Assembly (NCBI GenBank): GCA_032622095.1
Contig: CP136062.1
Coordinates: 158,964,875-159,028,874 of the forward strand
Length of the DNA: 64,000 nt
Direction: 5' to 3'
From: Siphonodentalium dalli
Taxonomy: Eukaryota; Mollusca; Scaphopoda; Gadilida; Siphonodentaliidae
The notes beneath the pieces are model-generated. The model was not told where the DNA came from. It was given only the letters and a program-made list of their open reading frames with translations, and made no database searches. Shown here in pieces: positions 33,753 through 46,750 of the stretch. The translations under genes were made by a program, and so were the position numbers. The number at the start of each line of letters is the position of its first letter. The first letter of the stretch is position 1.

Positions 33753-35169
33753 TGAGAAAGTAAATGCTGTTGTTGATGAAAACATTTATTTTCAATCCAA
33801 AAAACACTAACATATTACATTAATTCAAACAAAAAGCAATATAATACTATATATATATATATATATGTGTATATTAAATGATTATAAAGAGGATTAACTT
33901 CCGTTAAGTGGGCTCCCATGTGTGTGTATCAAAGGTGCCAAAGTGGCACTGTCGATTCCATTAATGGGAGTTGGAGCATAATCACCAATGTCGATAAAGA
34001 TCTTATCACCGATTTTATCCAAACTTATTGGCATTATGATGGTCTTAGGAGTCGAGTGGTGGAGACTAAATTTTACGAAGTGGTGGCGTCCGAATCAGGG
34101 TTGGGGTAGGGAGTAAGGCATCACAATATCCGACAAATTGATATAGCCGATTATATATATAGTTTATAGTTGCCAAAGTGGCGCTGTCAGGTATGAAGAC
34201 CGGTGGATCTTATAGGCACCAAACTGTATAAAAAAATCATCGATTTCACCAATATAGTTATACCCATGACGCGACATATATGCGAGCGTTTTTCAATTTC
34301 CTGAATTCGAGGCGCGGAGTCAGGAGTGTGGGGGTGGGGGGTTCTGGGCATTATAATATCTTTCGAATCGATTAAGGAAACAACACTATAAACCAATTCG
34401 TATGTGCACAGGTGTTATAGCCGATAGGAAACATCAAAGTTTGGTTGCATTTTGACATGGGTAAACGGCGGGTAACCCTTCTACAATTGTAGCAACCACC
34501 AAGGGTGCTTATACCTAAGGCAGGTGAATGACGTCAAATACTTTTTTCTATATCCATCAGTGATTTTTCAAGATAGCGGGTATAGAATTTGGAGAAATTG
34601 TCACATGACTTCCGGTTAGCAACCGTGCGGAGATTGCAAAAAAACGCGGAATTGGAAATGAAGCATCGCGATAAAAATGAAAGTAACTACTTCACAACTT
34701 ACGAAGAATTCACATATGATTTAAGTCTATTAATTTCATTTAGACCAATTTCGTTGGTCAGCTTAATGAAAACGAAAAATGAAGAAGTCATGACGATAAT
34801 CCAGAAAAGATTTTACAATCCACGACACGTCTTGTCAATTTGGCATGCCGCCTCCGTCGTGACCACTGCATGATGTTGCATAAATTATTCTTAGCGTTAT
34901 GTTGCCAAAAAAGGCAAATTTGAGGCATATCATGTGTTGTTGCTCCACTACGTGTCACGTACGATTCATATTATATATTAGCTTATCTCCGACCTCTCTA
35001 ACAATTTGCATGCATATTTATATAACGTGTATATACTTGGCATCATGTGTACCTATGCTATCCTAAATCGATGGAAGTTAACAATAAACTGAATACTTCT
35101 GAGACTGTCAGGGAATGCTATTTACAGCAGCGGTAATAGGAAAAGGTTTTTTTACTTTTTCAGACTATC
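33753..35169. other. Spacer with a diverged ~225-bp duplication
   Basis: A TA microsatellite at about 33848-33866 and two related blocks beginning GCCAAAGTGGCACTGTC (33938) and GCCAAAGTGGCGCTGTC (34162). An open frame of 94 codons at 34589-34873 has no recognisable motif and I do not call it a gene. Confidence 0.45.
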
Positions 35170-35705
35170 GAGTGAGTAGCTAGTTCAATAATCTGGGTTT
35201 GACTCAGACTGCTAACTAGAATTCAATAGACTGGGGTTGACTCGGACTGCTAGCGAGAGTTGAATCTGCTGTGTTTGACTCAGATTGCTAACTAGAATTC
35301 AATAGACTGGGTTTGACTCGGACTGCTAGCGAGAGTTGAATCTGCTGTATTTGATTCAGACTGCTAACTAGAATTCAATAGACTTGGGTTGACTCGGACT
35401 GCTAGCGAGAGTTGAATCTGCTGTGTTTGACTCAGACTGCTAACTAGAATTCAATAGACTTGGGTTGACTCGGACTGCTAGCGAGAGTTGAATCTGCTGT
35501 GTTTGACTCAGACTGCTAACTAGAATTCAATAGACTGGGTTTGACTCGGACTGTTAGCGAGAGTTCAATAGATTATAAGATTGGGTTTGACTCGGACTGC
35601 TAGCGAGAGTTCAATAGACTGTGTGTGACTCTGACTGCTAACGAGAGTCCAATAGACTGGGTTTGACTCAGATTGCTAGCGAGAGTTCAATAGACTGGGT
35701 TTGGT
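35170..35705. repeat. 38/76-bp minisatellite
   Basis: Alternating 38-bp half units: one with GCTAACTAGAATTCAATAGA and one with GCTAGCGAGAGTTGAATCTG, each followed by a variant of TTTGACTCGGACT. The two forms alternate regularly at first and become mixed at the right end, as in a higher-order repeat. Confidence 0.85.
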
Positions 35706-35787
35706 TTGGCGTAGTGTCAAATCAAACCATGTTGAATAGTCATGTCTGATAAAACACAAATGGAAGTCAACTTGGTTATAACAGAAA

Positions 35788-37046
35788 CAGGGACGTGGTT
35801 AGAGGTTCTCCGTTGAGGTGTAAATCTTGGAATGTCCAACTGCACCCCTCCGTAAAACCAGGTCAATCAATTTGTACTTTCCAACTGGTACCTCAAGCTC
35901 CAACCTGACACCCACTAAGGTTGGAAAATTTCCAACTGATGGCCAACTCAGACCAAACTTTTGACAAAAAATATGCTAATGTTGATATAAATATGCTAAT
36001 GTTGATATAAATATGCTATATAATGTTGGTCTAAAAACAACAAATTCCCCACTATTTACTGGTTGGAATATCAAGCAATGAGAAAAATGTCAATCTATCT
36101 GTGGTGTATGGTTTCAATCTGTCTGTGGTGTATGGTTTCAATCTGTCTGTGGTGTATGGTTTCAATCTATCTGTGGTGTATGGTTTCAATCTATATGTGG
36201 TGTATGGTTTCAATCTATCTGTGGTGTATGGTTTCAATCTATATGTGGTGTATGGTTTCAATCTATCTGTGGTGTATGGTTTCAATATATATATATATGT
36301 GGTGTATGGTTTCAATCTATCTGTGGTGTATGGTTTCAATATATCTGTGGTGTATGGTTTCAATCTGTCTGTGGTGTATGGTTTCAATCTGTATGTGGTG
36401 TGATTGTTTCAATCTATATGTGGTGTATGGTATCAATCTGTATATGGTGTATGGTTTCAATCTGTATGTGGTGTATGGTTTCAATCTGTCTGTGGTGTAT
36501 GGTTTCAATATGTATGTGGTGTATGGTTTCAATCTGTCTGTGGTGTATGGTTTCAATCTGTATGTGGTGTATGATTTCAATATGTCTGTGGTGTATGGTT
36601 TCAATCGGTATGTGGTGTATGGTTTCAATCTGTCTGTGGTGTATGGTTTCAATCTGTATGTGGTGTGATTGTTTCAATCTGTATGTGGTGTATGGTATCA
36701 ATCTGTATATGGTGTATGGTTTCAATCTGGCTGTGGTGTATGGTTTCAATATGTCTGTGGTGTATGGTTTCAATCTGTCTGTGGTGTATGGTTTCACTCT
36801 GTATGTGGTGTATGGTTTCAATCTATCTGTGGTGTATGGTTTCAATCTAGCTGTGGTGTATGGTTTCAATCTATCTGTGGTGTATGGTTTCAATATGTCT
36901 GTGGTGTATGGTTTCAATCTATCTGTGGTGTATGGTTTCAAACTAATGTTGTTCCAGGCGTGAAATGAAAATTCCAACTGTTGAAAATATTGACCAAAAT
37001 TGGGATGAGATAACCCAAAATCCCCCTCCCTGATCGCATGTCCCTG
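35788..37046. mobile_element. hAT-like element carrying a 24-bp minisatellite
   Basis: Ends CAGGGACGTGG and GCATGTCCCTG. The 8 bp outside are AACAGAAA and CACGGAAA, six of eight equal, which fits a decayed hAT duplication. Inside, 36090-36950 is about 35 copies of a 24-bp unit GTATGGTTTCAATCTGTCTG(TGGT), differing mainly at CTATCT/CTGTCT/CTGTAT. Since 24 is a multiple of three, all frames stay open and give fake repeat proteins. Confidence 0.7.
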
Positions 37047-38312
37047 CACGGAAAGCTGAAGAAATATTACGTGCATCCGACTATAGAGTGTTTTGTCCAA
37101 TTTCAGGTTGCTAGTTCCAGAAACCTTACCATCGTCGGTGATTAATTTATCATGTTAGTTGCATGTTCATGCTCTTTGCCTCCAAGAGTTTGTCGTGGAT
37201 TTCGGGCCAGACGGTTGTTTGTCCGTATGTGCTTGCTATTCCGGGGTGTATGTTTGAGTGGGTCACCATGAATCGCAGACCCAAATACATCAGCACGGTG
37301 TTGAGTGTTTTTATTATTGCACACTCATTACATACTATATGTCTGTCCTTGACTTTGAAAATTCAGCTGAAATATATTATAACACACAAGTCTCTTTGTG
37401 TTGGCGATGGAACTATCGGTGGTCTGTCATATATATAGGGGCGTGTGACTTTGAATAAATTAATTTTTTTTAAAGGATGACATTGTAGAAAATATATATC
37501 CAAAATCCGCTGAAATCCTCTTTGGGGGAATAAATAATTCAATATAGCATTCATTATGTTCAATAGACGCTACACTTTACATGAGAGAATCAACAATTAA
37601 ACTGATATGTCATGCATATACGTAACAATAACTCCTCTTTAATTGCCATACAAATGTCCGAAATCGATTGAAATTCACATTTTGGGTGCTGTCCAATATG
37701 TCTATCCGTCTAATATGTTGACACATTTGCCACCACATATTTACGAGTGCACCATTGCGATCATTTGTGGTGAAGGCTCATCTAGTTCTCGGCAATCTCG
37801 TTGAATCCTATATGATCTGTCTCACACTGTTGAAACATTGTTTCCGACCATGCATGTGCTGAAGGATGAAGTTTTCGCTTTTGTCCCAGAAAAGTGTCGC
37901 AAATGATTATAACGACAATTTATCAAAACACGAATAACTATCATAATCCATCCGTAAAAAGTGCCAAACTGCCGATATTAAAAAGAGAATTGCATTTATA
38001 ACCGAACATTATCTTTAGTTTTATTAACCAAGTTGCCTTTAAGCAACATATACGCGAGTTGAAGAACGTTATCCGCAACCGAGATGGTGATTGCTTGTGC
38101 TCCCAAATGTTCCACATATTTGCCTGTACAAAACTGCAAATATAGACACCGAAAGACGGCGTAATTGTGGCTTAATGGGTTTCTGATTCGAGCAGATTCG
38201 AGCATCAAATATTCAGGCTAACTCTGTAAGTGAGTGGTTATCAGGAGCAAGTGTGTCAGTTGTGGATCATGTACATTACCAGGATCGGGCTACCCACAAC
38301 AATATTAAAGAT
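37047..38312. other. Non-coding spacer
   Basis: No gene or clear repeat identified; short open frames here lack recognisable motifs. Confidence 0.35.
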
Positions 38313-38697
38313 ATACGACCCGCCATATCAAATCCAGTCGTAAGTCGGGATTTTTTTTACCCTGTGCCAATGCATTCTCTTATATATGCGAGTCGACCAT
38401 ATGTCGCGCATATATAAGAGAATGCATTGGCCTAACAATTTTTTATCATTTTTTTTTAATAAATGTTTCTTACATTTTTTAGGACATAAAATAAAAAAAC
38501 ATCCATTACCCTGCAGGGAGCCCCACACATATATAGAAGCATATAGAAGAGTGTCGTCTGCTCATGTTTGTCTGGGGCTCTGTATGGGTGAAATTATAAA
38601 ATTGTTAAAGAATACAAGAAAAAATTATTAAAATTGTAAAAATTTGTAAGGCCAATGCATTCTCTTATATATGCGAGGCGACCTATGATACAATCTG
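38313..38697. mobile_element. Twin-hairpin MITE, right end truncated
   Basis: Same family as 33291-33750: CGACCCGCCATATCAAAT end, first palindrome at about 38366-38432 with a shortened loop, the AT-rich centre, then only the start of the second palindrome before the sequence diverges near 38697. Confidence 0.8.
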
Positions 38698-38812
38698 TAT
38701 TCGAGAGATAACCCACATCATCCGGACCTCAATGATATGATCGTGAATGAGTATTGATATACCCCACTAATCTTTGACAAACACCAGTAATGGTGTGTAG
38801 ATAATTTACATA

Positions 38813-39471
38813 TCTCTCCTATATATTTTGATACAATCTATCTAATTTACATATCTCTCTTATATATTTTGATACAATCTATCTGTTTGTCTGTCTGTCA
38901 TTTATACAAATATACGATTCTCCACCGATCGAGACCAAACTTCCTATCTAGGGGTAGAATCCCACGGACACGGTCGTTGTCGTATTGGCGACCCCGTGCG
39001 ACGCCCGCTTCGCGCATGCGCAGACGAGATCTCGGAAACGGGTGGAGCTATCGACTTGAAATTTGCTATGTGAATGTATCTTGCCCCGGATACGAATTCT
39101 ATCGGGTCGCCGAGCCCGTGCGACACCAGCTTTGCGCATGCGCAGACGAGATCTCGGAAACGGGTGGAGCTATCGACTTGAAATTTGGTATGTGAATGTA
39201 TCTTGCCCCGGATACGAATTTTATCGGGTCGCCGAGCCCGTGCGACGCCATCTTCGTGCATGCGCAGACCAGATCTCGGAAACGGGTGGAGCTATCGACT
39301 TGAAATTTGCTATGTGAATGTATCTTGCCCCGGATACGAATTTTATCGGGTCGCCGAGCCCGTGCGACGCCAGCTTCGCGAATGCGCAGACCAGATCTCG
39401 GAAACGGGTGGAGCTATCGACTTGAAATTTGGTTTTTGAATAGCCCGGACAACGTCGGGCTCATCGGCTGG
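38813..39471 (+). mobile_element. Helitron-like element 1 of a head-to-tail pair
   Basis: The 5' end TCTCTCCTATATATTTTG is present twice (38813 and 38854) as a 41-bp duplication. The interior is a 122-bp tandem repeat of about four units (38950-39440; CGAGATCTCGGAAACGGGTG core). The 3' end is hairpin GCCCGGACAACGTCGGGC, then TCATCGGCTGG. The very next base pair begins another element. Confidence 0.75.
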
Positions 39472-39973
39472 TCTCATATATATTTTGAAGACCTCTGTTT
39501 GTCTGTATGTCTGTCTGCCTGTCATTTATACAAATCTACGATTCTCGACCGATCGGGACGAAACTTGGTACGTGTGTGTAGTTTGGCCAGGCGGTCGACG
39601 TTGTCGTATTGGCGAGCCCGTGCGGCGCCCGCTTCGTGCATGCGCAGACGAGATCTCGGAAACGGGTGGAGCTATCGACTTGAAATTTGCTATGTGAATG
39701 TATCTTGCCCCGGATACGAATTTTATCGGGTCGCCGAGCCCGTGCGACACCAGCTTCGCGCATGCGCAGGCGAGATCTCAGAAACGGGTGGAGCTATCGA
39801 CTTGAAATTTGCTATGTGAATGTATCTTGCCCCGGATACGAATTTTATCGGGTCGCCGAGCCCGTGCGACGCCAGCTTCGCGCATGCGCAGACCAGATCT
39901 CGGAAACGGGTAGAGCTATCGACTTGAAATTTGGTTTTGGAATAGCCCGGACAACGTCGGGCTCATCGGCTAG
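39472..39973 (+). mobile_element. Helitron-like element 2 of a head-to-tail pair
   Basis: Starts TCTCATATATATTTTGAAG directly after the CTGG of the previous copy and ends with the same hairpin and TCATCGGCTAG before a T. Contains three units of the same 122-bp repeat (39600-39950). Confidence 0.75.
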
Positions 39974-40393
39974 TTTTATAGATCCCGATCTCAAGACTAT
40001 AAACGGGTATTTTGTGCATAAAATACAATCTGAAGACTGTATATTATTTTGTCTATAAAGGCATAATGAAGTGGATAATTTCGATCGTGGTAAATCTACA
40101 GTTAAAATACAATTTGCCGTGATGAGGCTGACATAGTTGTACTTCTTGGTACGTTTTTGGTGTGCTCTGAAAGTTTGTGCGCTGTTCTAGAAATAACCCA
40201 TGAAACTGTCCCGCGGATGTGATAAGTGATTCAAAATTAATTTTAGATAAATTGATAGAATTTTTTTTTCGCAGGCGTCCTCGGTTCAGATGTTATATCC
40301 CGGAATGTTTATATAAAACTTTCTGGGAAGAGTTAGACCACCTTTAAGTGTTCGTTTCTATAAATTTATATTTTATCTCTGTTTATATGACAG
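39974..40393. other. Spacer before the fibrinogen-domain exon
   Basis: AT-rich with no open frame. A pyrimidine-rich stretch ending TTTATATGACAG at 40393 would act as splice acceptor for the following exon. Confidence 0.4.
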
Positions 40394-41021
40394 ACTGTAA
40401 AGGTTGGAATGAGGCTGGCTACTACTCTGACGGCGTGTATCCTATCAGCATAGGTGGCGCTACAGAAGTGGATGTCGTCTGCGACATGACGTACGAATGT
40501 GGTGGGTGGACTGTCATTCAACAGCGAAGAGATGATTCGGTCGATTTCAATCGGGGATGGAACGAGTTCGTCGCTGGGTTTGGCGACGTGAAACTAAATG
40601 GAAATCACTGGATTGGCTTAGAAAACATCCACCAAATCACAACTTACGGAAATGGCGAGTTATTAATCCAGCTTAAGAGGCTAGATGAACGCGATGTATA
40701 TGCCAGATATTCTAGCTTCAGCATAGATGGTGCGGGTAGTGAGTATGTGTTGAATGTTGGTGGGTACAGCGGGAATGCGGGAGATTCGATGGCCCATAGC
40801 AACGGTTAGCCATTCAGCACGCCTGACAATGACCATTCACCAACGTGCGGCCGAAACTGTCTCCCACATTACGGGTCCGGATGGTGGTACAAGTGTTGCA
40901 CAAACGGCGCTCTCAATGGCATTTATACCAATGCGACACTGACGGATGGTACATGCTGTGGTGGGTTAACCAGCGATATGATACATTCATGCATACCACC
41001 ATCATGGTGCGGCGAATCTGA
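40394..41021 (+). pseudogene. Fibrinogen-related domain exon (FReD), broken
   Basis: A lectin-like fibrinogen C-terminal domain as in ficolins and molluscan FREPs, which recognise microbial surfaces outside the cell. Seen: GGATEVDVVCDM, GGWTVIQQRRDDSVDFNRGW, FAxFGDV-like VAGFGDVKLNGNHWIGLENI, then the calcium-site region PFSTPDNDH after an in-frame TAG at 40807-40809, then GSGWWYKCC. Near 40947 the frame shifts by one, after which WW...TTIMVRR and TGA (41019-41021) give the usual end. One nonsense codon plus one frameshift make it a pseudogene. Upstream exons are not visible; the neighbouring DNA is Helitron repeats. Confidence 0.8.
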
Positions 41022-42791
41022 TAGCCCCGGAGGCTGATAAAGATATATACTATAACAAACCAACATGCGCCGCCAGAAAATGGGTTCCAAAATTAGGAAT
41101 CCGGATTGTGCTAAAACTGGTTTATCGACAGACCATAGACGGCATATATAGCACCAAGACACTGTACGGTAGTACTGGAATGTTGTGTTGGCTCAACCAA
41201 ACATGAGATACATATTACCACCATATTACCACCATGAGCATATGCATTAACCCTTTCTATACTAAAGCCTAATTGATGAGTATTGTCGCATTGGAAATGT
41301 CCAGATAATAAATTCAATAAACGACTATAGATTGTTGAATTTATTATCTAAACATTTCCATCAATAAATAGGGTTCCTTCTGCACTTTTACTTATCTATT
41401 GTATGCTTTTATCACCTTAACATCCCTCCAAATCAATAATAGACCATTCTGATGTATACACTGTTATAACTGAGCTGGAGAATCTATTTAGTATAGATAG
41501 GGCTAACGTATATATCCCATCTTTAGTTGAGACAACACGACATTTTCATTGAATCCGAAGACTCTGATAAAGATAACGACTTTAATGTGCATCGCTTAGT
41601 GTCCCTTCACTCCCTTGTTTTAGAGATAAGAGATATAAGCTGCATTATTTTAACAAATCAGCTGAACATGATGTCGCCAGATATTGCCTTCAAAATTATG
41701 GACCAGACGCTCTCAGTGGAATCAATACCAACGCATGTGTGATATACTTGTTCCAATCGTGCTGATAAATATTGCGACCATAATAACCAAGTACAATTAG
41801 ATTATTATGGCTTTGACTATTATGAAAGTTTATAATGGTATCAAGTTCTCTGAACTATGGTGTGTAAAGATTTTTTATCATTGTTGCTATTAATCTGTCA
41901 CAAGAAATTAGCATGCAGCATAGCAAATATTGCTTTCTACACAAAAGCATTTTTTTTTTAAATAAAGTTTATTTGTGATTGTAAAATTATAACATCGCGG
42001 ATCCAGTCAAGAGACTAAGCCTATATAAGACCAGACCCAAATCAAAATAATAGTTAGGTTCAGCCACACGTACGTGTAACGCGTGTTACTATGTTATATG
42101 CACCTGGCGGGAAATGTCATGTGATTTTAGGGCGCCAAAGCCGGGGGGGGTGAAAAAAAAATTCCGCGGCACGTATGCCGGGTTGGGTGGGTGGTCAAAG
42201 CCACTAAAACAAAATTCCTGCTTGTTTTTTAGTGTTTTGGCAATGAGTTGGGCTTCAAAACCACTTTGGATGAGAGAAATAATGTAATTCTAACTGTAAA
42301 CTGACTGCAGGCAGTTATCGTGTTGTATTTTGTTGCAAATTTTGAAATCCAAGATGGCCGTTGGCAGCCATGTTTTTTTGGCCGAATGACCTAAAAATGA
42401 CTCATTCCTATTTACATGTCCATGTTAACATCCATGATAAATAGTATGCACAGAAATTCATATACAGCTGTTTACAGTGAATTCCCCCCCCCCCCCCGCA
42501 AATCTCTGTTTTAGTGTTAAAGGGGGGGTGTCAAAAAATGGTCGGAAAAAACTGTCGAAAACGGAAAAAAATTTGGCGGTGGGGGTGGGTGGGTACAAAA
42601 ATTGATAGAAAGGGAAAAAATGCCATTTACATGTCCATGTTAACATCCATGTAAATTCCGACCTCCCCCCCCCCCCCCCCCCCTGCCAAAGCTACATATT
42701 TTTGAGATTTCGTCCCGACTTGTAGCAGCTCCTTTGATCAATAATCCGATGATAGAGACAAGCTGTTCGCAAGGTGCGACCGTCGCCAATA
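41022..42791. other. Non-coding stretch with a small palindrome and homopolymers
   Basis: A near-perfect hairpin lies at about 41295-41358 (GGAAATGT, AGATAATAAATTCAA and complement). C and G homopolymer runs occur at 42144, 42486 and 42666, and a CATTTACATGTCCATGTTAACA phrase is doubled near 42410 and 42623. No gene. Confidence 0.5.
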
Positions 42792-43210
42792 TGTGAACCG
42801 CCATATCAAATCCAGTCGTAAGTCGGGATTTTTTTACCTTGTGCCAATGCCTTCTCTTATATATGCGAGTCGACCATAGGCCGCCTCGCATATATAAGAG
42901 AATGCATTGGCCTAACAATTTTTTATCATTTTTTTTAATAAATGTTTCTTACAATTTTTAGGACATAAAATAAAAAACATCCATTACCTTGCAGTGAGCC
43001 CCACACATATATAGAAGCATATAGAAGAGTGTCGTATGCTCATGTTTGTCTGGGGCTCTGTATGGGTGAAATTATAAAATTGTTAAAGAATACAAGAACA
43101 AATTATTAAAATTGTAAAAAATTGTTAGGCCAATGCATTCTCTTATATATGCGAGGCGACCTATGGTCGACTCGCATATATAAGAGAATGCATTGGCACA
43201 GGGTAAAAAA
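42792..43210. mobile_element. Twin-hairpin MITE, right inverted end lost
   Basis: Begins TGTGAACCGCCATATCAAAT, carries both palindromes (about 42841-42910 and 43128-43196) and stops just after GGCACAGGGT where the last terminal part should follow. Confidence 0.8.
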
Positions 43211-44521
43211 CAGCATCACCGCGCAGACACACTACATGCATGTATGCGTTGATCGTTCATTCGGTAATAAATTGAATTATTCCTCCTTGCTTCAAGTTTG
43301 TAATGCTACACGTTTGACACAAAACTTCGGAACGGTTGGACCGCGTACGTGTAGTCGGAGTATAGTCACGTGAGTCAGGTGACTACCGTTGGCAATCTGA
43401 CAGCACAAGTTACAAGTTCGTGTAGCTGAACCTGGCTATAATCAACAAAACACAATGCGAGATGTGCTGTTGACCGAAGAGACCAACAGAATGGCAATGT
43501 ATGGCTAACAGTAAACCGGGGGGTGCGGGAATGGGATACACGTGAAGCAAACGGGTGGAAGTGTGGAAGGACCACAGTATAGGTATAAGTGCACCGCTGG
43601 TCCCCTCTCCTCTTTGTGTGCGTATTTAACAACTAAGCTCAGTCTCGTTCTTTAAAAACGAGATTTTGATTTGATATATTGGTGGACAGCTTCAAATAGT
43701 TGTGTGTAAAGGCCTAGATGGGGTGTCCTTCGAATTCCGCTTGCACCCCACTCTCATGAAACAGACACTATATATATGTCGGAAAGTTCACTTTCAAATG
43801 CACTCATTGTGTTGAAATTTTTCAACAACCTGTACCTAGCTGGCATCTATTATGCTTGCAACCTGAATGTTCTTCAACATTTCAGTAAAACAAATTACGA
43901 AGCGTAAATACTGGTTGGAAAATCATACAATTGGAATATATTTTGGTCTAAATTCACAAGTGATTTTGATCCAAGTTATAGGTTCTCATCAACCCCACCC
44001 TTCTCCATCTGTCACCGCGTAACATCACTGCATGCATGATAATAACCGACCGTATCATCCGGAAATAAAATTAATCGGCAAACCGGACCGAACATAGATT
44101 CAAATTTGACCGTTTTTTTTTCTGCATGAGAGCAAGCAATTTATCATTTTTTTGAAACGATCGCACAACAGTTACTGTAAATATAGAACCAAAATACTTA
44201 GCAGATTCTAAGATTTCAAGGACCATCAGCATGACGGTGACAAGAATTGGCGGACCGCGACAATATTTAAAATTGATATTTGTCCCTAACCAGTAAGCTC
44301 AAATTCCGCATATAATTATGATGTATTTAATTGATTACTTTATAAATCACCTAAGACGGACATGTCGATTCGTATCGCTGAATGTTGAAACAGGCAACAC
44401 CAACGTCTGCGAACTGACATCAGGATTAGAAAAGCGTTCAATGCCAGCAAAGTAATCATTTTTTTTTCGGCATATCATCAACAAGTAATCACAAGATAAC
44501 TGTCGGCTTCACCGAGATATT
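43211..44521. other. Non-coding spacer
   Basis: No gene recognised; a few short open frames without motifs. Confidence 0.35.
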
Positions 44522-44993
44522 AGCGAGTTTGCGATACCCGTCGGACGGGTACGGGTACCGGTAGATCCAGGTAGATCGGTGAAAATCGTCACGGTCATTT
44601 GCGTACTTTGAATGCAGCACATAAAGCGATAGGGATTTGGAACGGGTAGATGTATCCCGTTGACTGGTAGTCTTTCGCTAAAGTTTTCTCACTCAAAAGT
44701 ACATTAGTTCTACGAAATAACAGTCAGCTATGCATTAATCTATTTATTGCACGATTTAATTGCCAAATCTCATTGATACATTTGTCATTTAAGCCATGTT
44801 TTATGTTCAAAGTATCGAGGCGGCTTCTAACACTAAGATAACTATGGAACGCCGATTTGTTTACTGACAACTGTCTTCACTCAAGTAATGACATGTTATT
44901 TTTTGGGAATGTGATTTGGGGGGGCTAACCCCGGGATTCTCGACATGTTATGATTAAGAGAGTGAGTTGGCGGTGCTATACGCAGTCTCGACA

Positions 44994-45727
44994 CAGTGAC
45001 GTAATTATAGGGGGTCTCCGCGTTGAGAAGGTGTGTCCACCTTCAAATTCCCAACTATACACCCCCTTAAACCACACCAAACAGAGGTTTGTGCGTAATT
45101 CAAATTGTGCACGCCGTTGGGCTCTGATTCCCCCCAACTGATCCTTCACTGTCCTGAATATTATTGTGGACTGTTCTAAATGGATCAGTAGTCTTGTTGC
45201 AGAAGTCCTGTGATGGGGAGGGGGGGGTCCACCTTGCCGACCATGCAGTACGAGAACAGTTTTGTAGATATGAACCTGGAAATTGCAAAATCATAACATC
45301 TAGTGGTCTAACACCAGGCAAAATCACGCCCTGGTTTGTTTTTCACAAATCAATGATCAGTATTGACGAGCCACTGAATGTGGTTAGACCAGGGCATACC
45401 GGGTCGACCATGGTTCGGTCTGGTGTGAGAACGTTTTGAAATCTGAACATGAAAATTGATAAATTATTGACTTTCCTCAAGCTTTACATTTGTTGGATAT
45501 TTCCAACCTGCTGTTGACCATATAGCCCTAATGTTTTTCTACCAAAAGTTGGAATATTTGCAAATGTTGGTTTAAAACTATAAAAAAAAATCCGCACTAA
45601 TACATTTTTGGAAAATCAAACTGAATGACAGAATAATTTCAACGTATGTTTTGGTGTGTTAGGTATATGCAATATCCAACTGTTGACAACAGTTGGGGTG
45701 ATACACCCCACCCTCTCGCCACGTCCC
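44994..45727. mobile_element. hAT-like element copy
   Basis: Left end CAGTGACGTAATTATAGGGG with GTCTCCGCGTTGAGAAGG resembles the 35788 element; right end GCCACGTCCCC. The inside has the TTGGAAxxTTCCAAC dyads typical of this family. Target duplication not verified. Confidence 0.45.
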
Positions 45728-46074
45728 CTATCGACCCTTTGTGCATAAGTACACCGTGAATGTGTTACACGATTGAATACAACGTTCAGTTATTGTACCT
45801 TATGTGGTGGTGACTGATTTCTCATTTTAATATAGATATTTGACTTTTGAACGGACATGGCGCATTTGAACCCCAAGACTGTTGTGTATTGTAGTGGCCG
45901 ATAGTGACACCAAATACTGATATACACACCTCATAGTCGGCACAATCTTACCGTCATCAGATCGACTTTTAGCTGTTTTCTTTGTTTCGCATAGACGTGA
46001 AGCAAACGCTCTTTATTTGAACCATATAATGAATAGTGTACCATTAAACACCCTTTATATTTAACAAGTTTGAT

Positions 46075-46750
46075 TTTTATACGCCCGTTTGAAAAAAACG
46101 GCCGCATTATAGTATTGGTCTGTCCGTCCGGGCGTCCGTCCGTTAACCTGGTTTCCGGATGATAACTTTAGTTAGAGTGAACCAAATTCAATAAAATAAG
46201 TAAGTTCAAGTTCGAATTTGGGTTCCGCCCGCCAATTTTCACCGGAGTTATGCCCCTTATTTGACGTTTTTTGACTTAGAAAATCCTTGAAATTTGTTGT
46301 CCGGATGATAACTTTAGTATAGTTTATCGGAATGAATCCAAATTTTGTATATTACTTTCTCCCACCAAAACACAGGTCAAGTTAGTTCTGGCAGAGTTAG
46401 TTAGAGTGAACCGATTTCAATCAAATTTGGTATGTGGGTTTATTAGGAGAAAAGACAGCTCAAGTTCGAATTTGGGTTCCGTCCACCAATTTTCACCGGA
46501 GTTATGCCCCTTATTTGACGTAATTTGACTTAGAAAATCCCTGAAATTTGTTTTCCGGATGATAACTTTACTAGAGCTTATCGCATTCAATGATAATTTG
46601 GTATATTACTTTCTCCCACCAAAACACAGGTCAAGTTCAAATTTGAGTTCCGTCCGCCAATTTTTACCAGAGGTATGCCCCTTTTTTTTTACCAGTTTCC
46701 GCCGACCCAAGAGAGGGGGTATTTTGCACGCCCAGTGTAGCTCTTGTTCT
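46075..46750. repeat. Diverged tandem unit of ~230 bp
   Basis: The phrases CCGGATGATAACTTTA (three times), CAAGTTCGAATTTGGGTTCC and AATTTTCACCGGAGTTATGC recur in order across 46150-46680, bounded by ACGCCCGTTTG and GCACGCCC. Likely a repeat-bearing transposon remnant. Confidence 0.6.

Noticed and set aside
34589-34873. 94-codon open frame
   Set aside because: No recognisable motif, neighbours are repeats, and no splice or promoter context supports it.
36052-37100. Long open frames on both strands with YTTDRLKP or VYGFNLSV repeats
   Set aside because: They arise because the 24-bp minisatellite unit is a multiple of three; every frame stays open and no start, domain or codon bias supports a gene.
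38869-40058. Several overlapping frames on both strands with MRRRDLGNGWSYRLEI
   Set aside because: By-products of the 122-bp Helitron repeat; frames shift from unit to unit and none has a domain.
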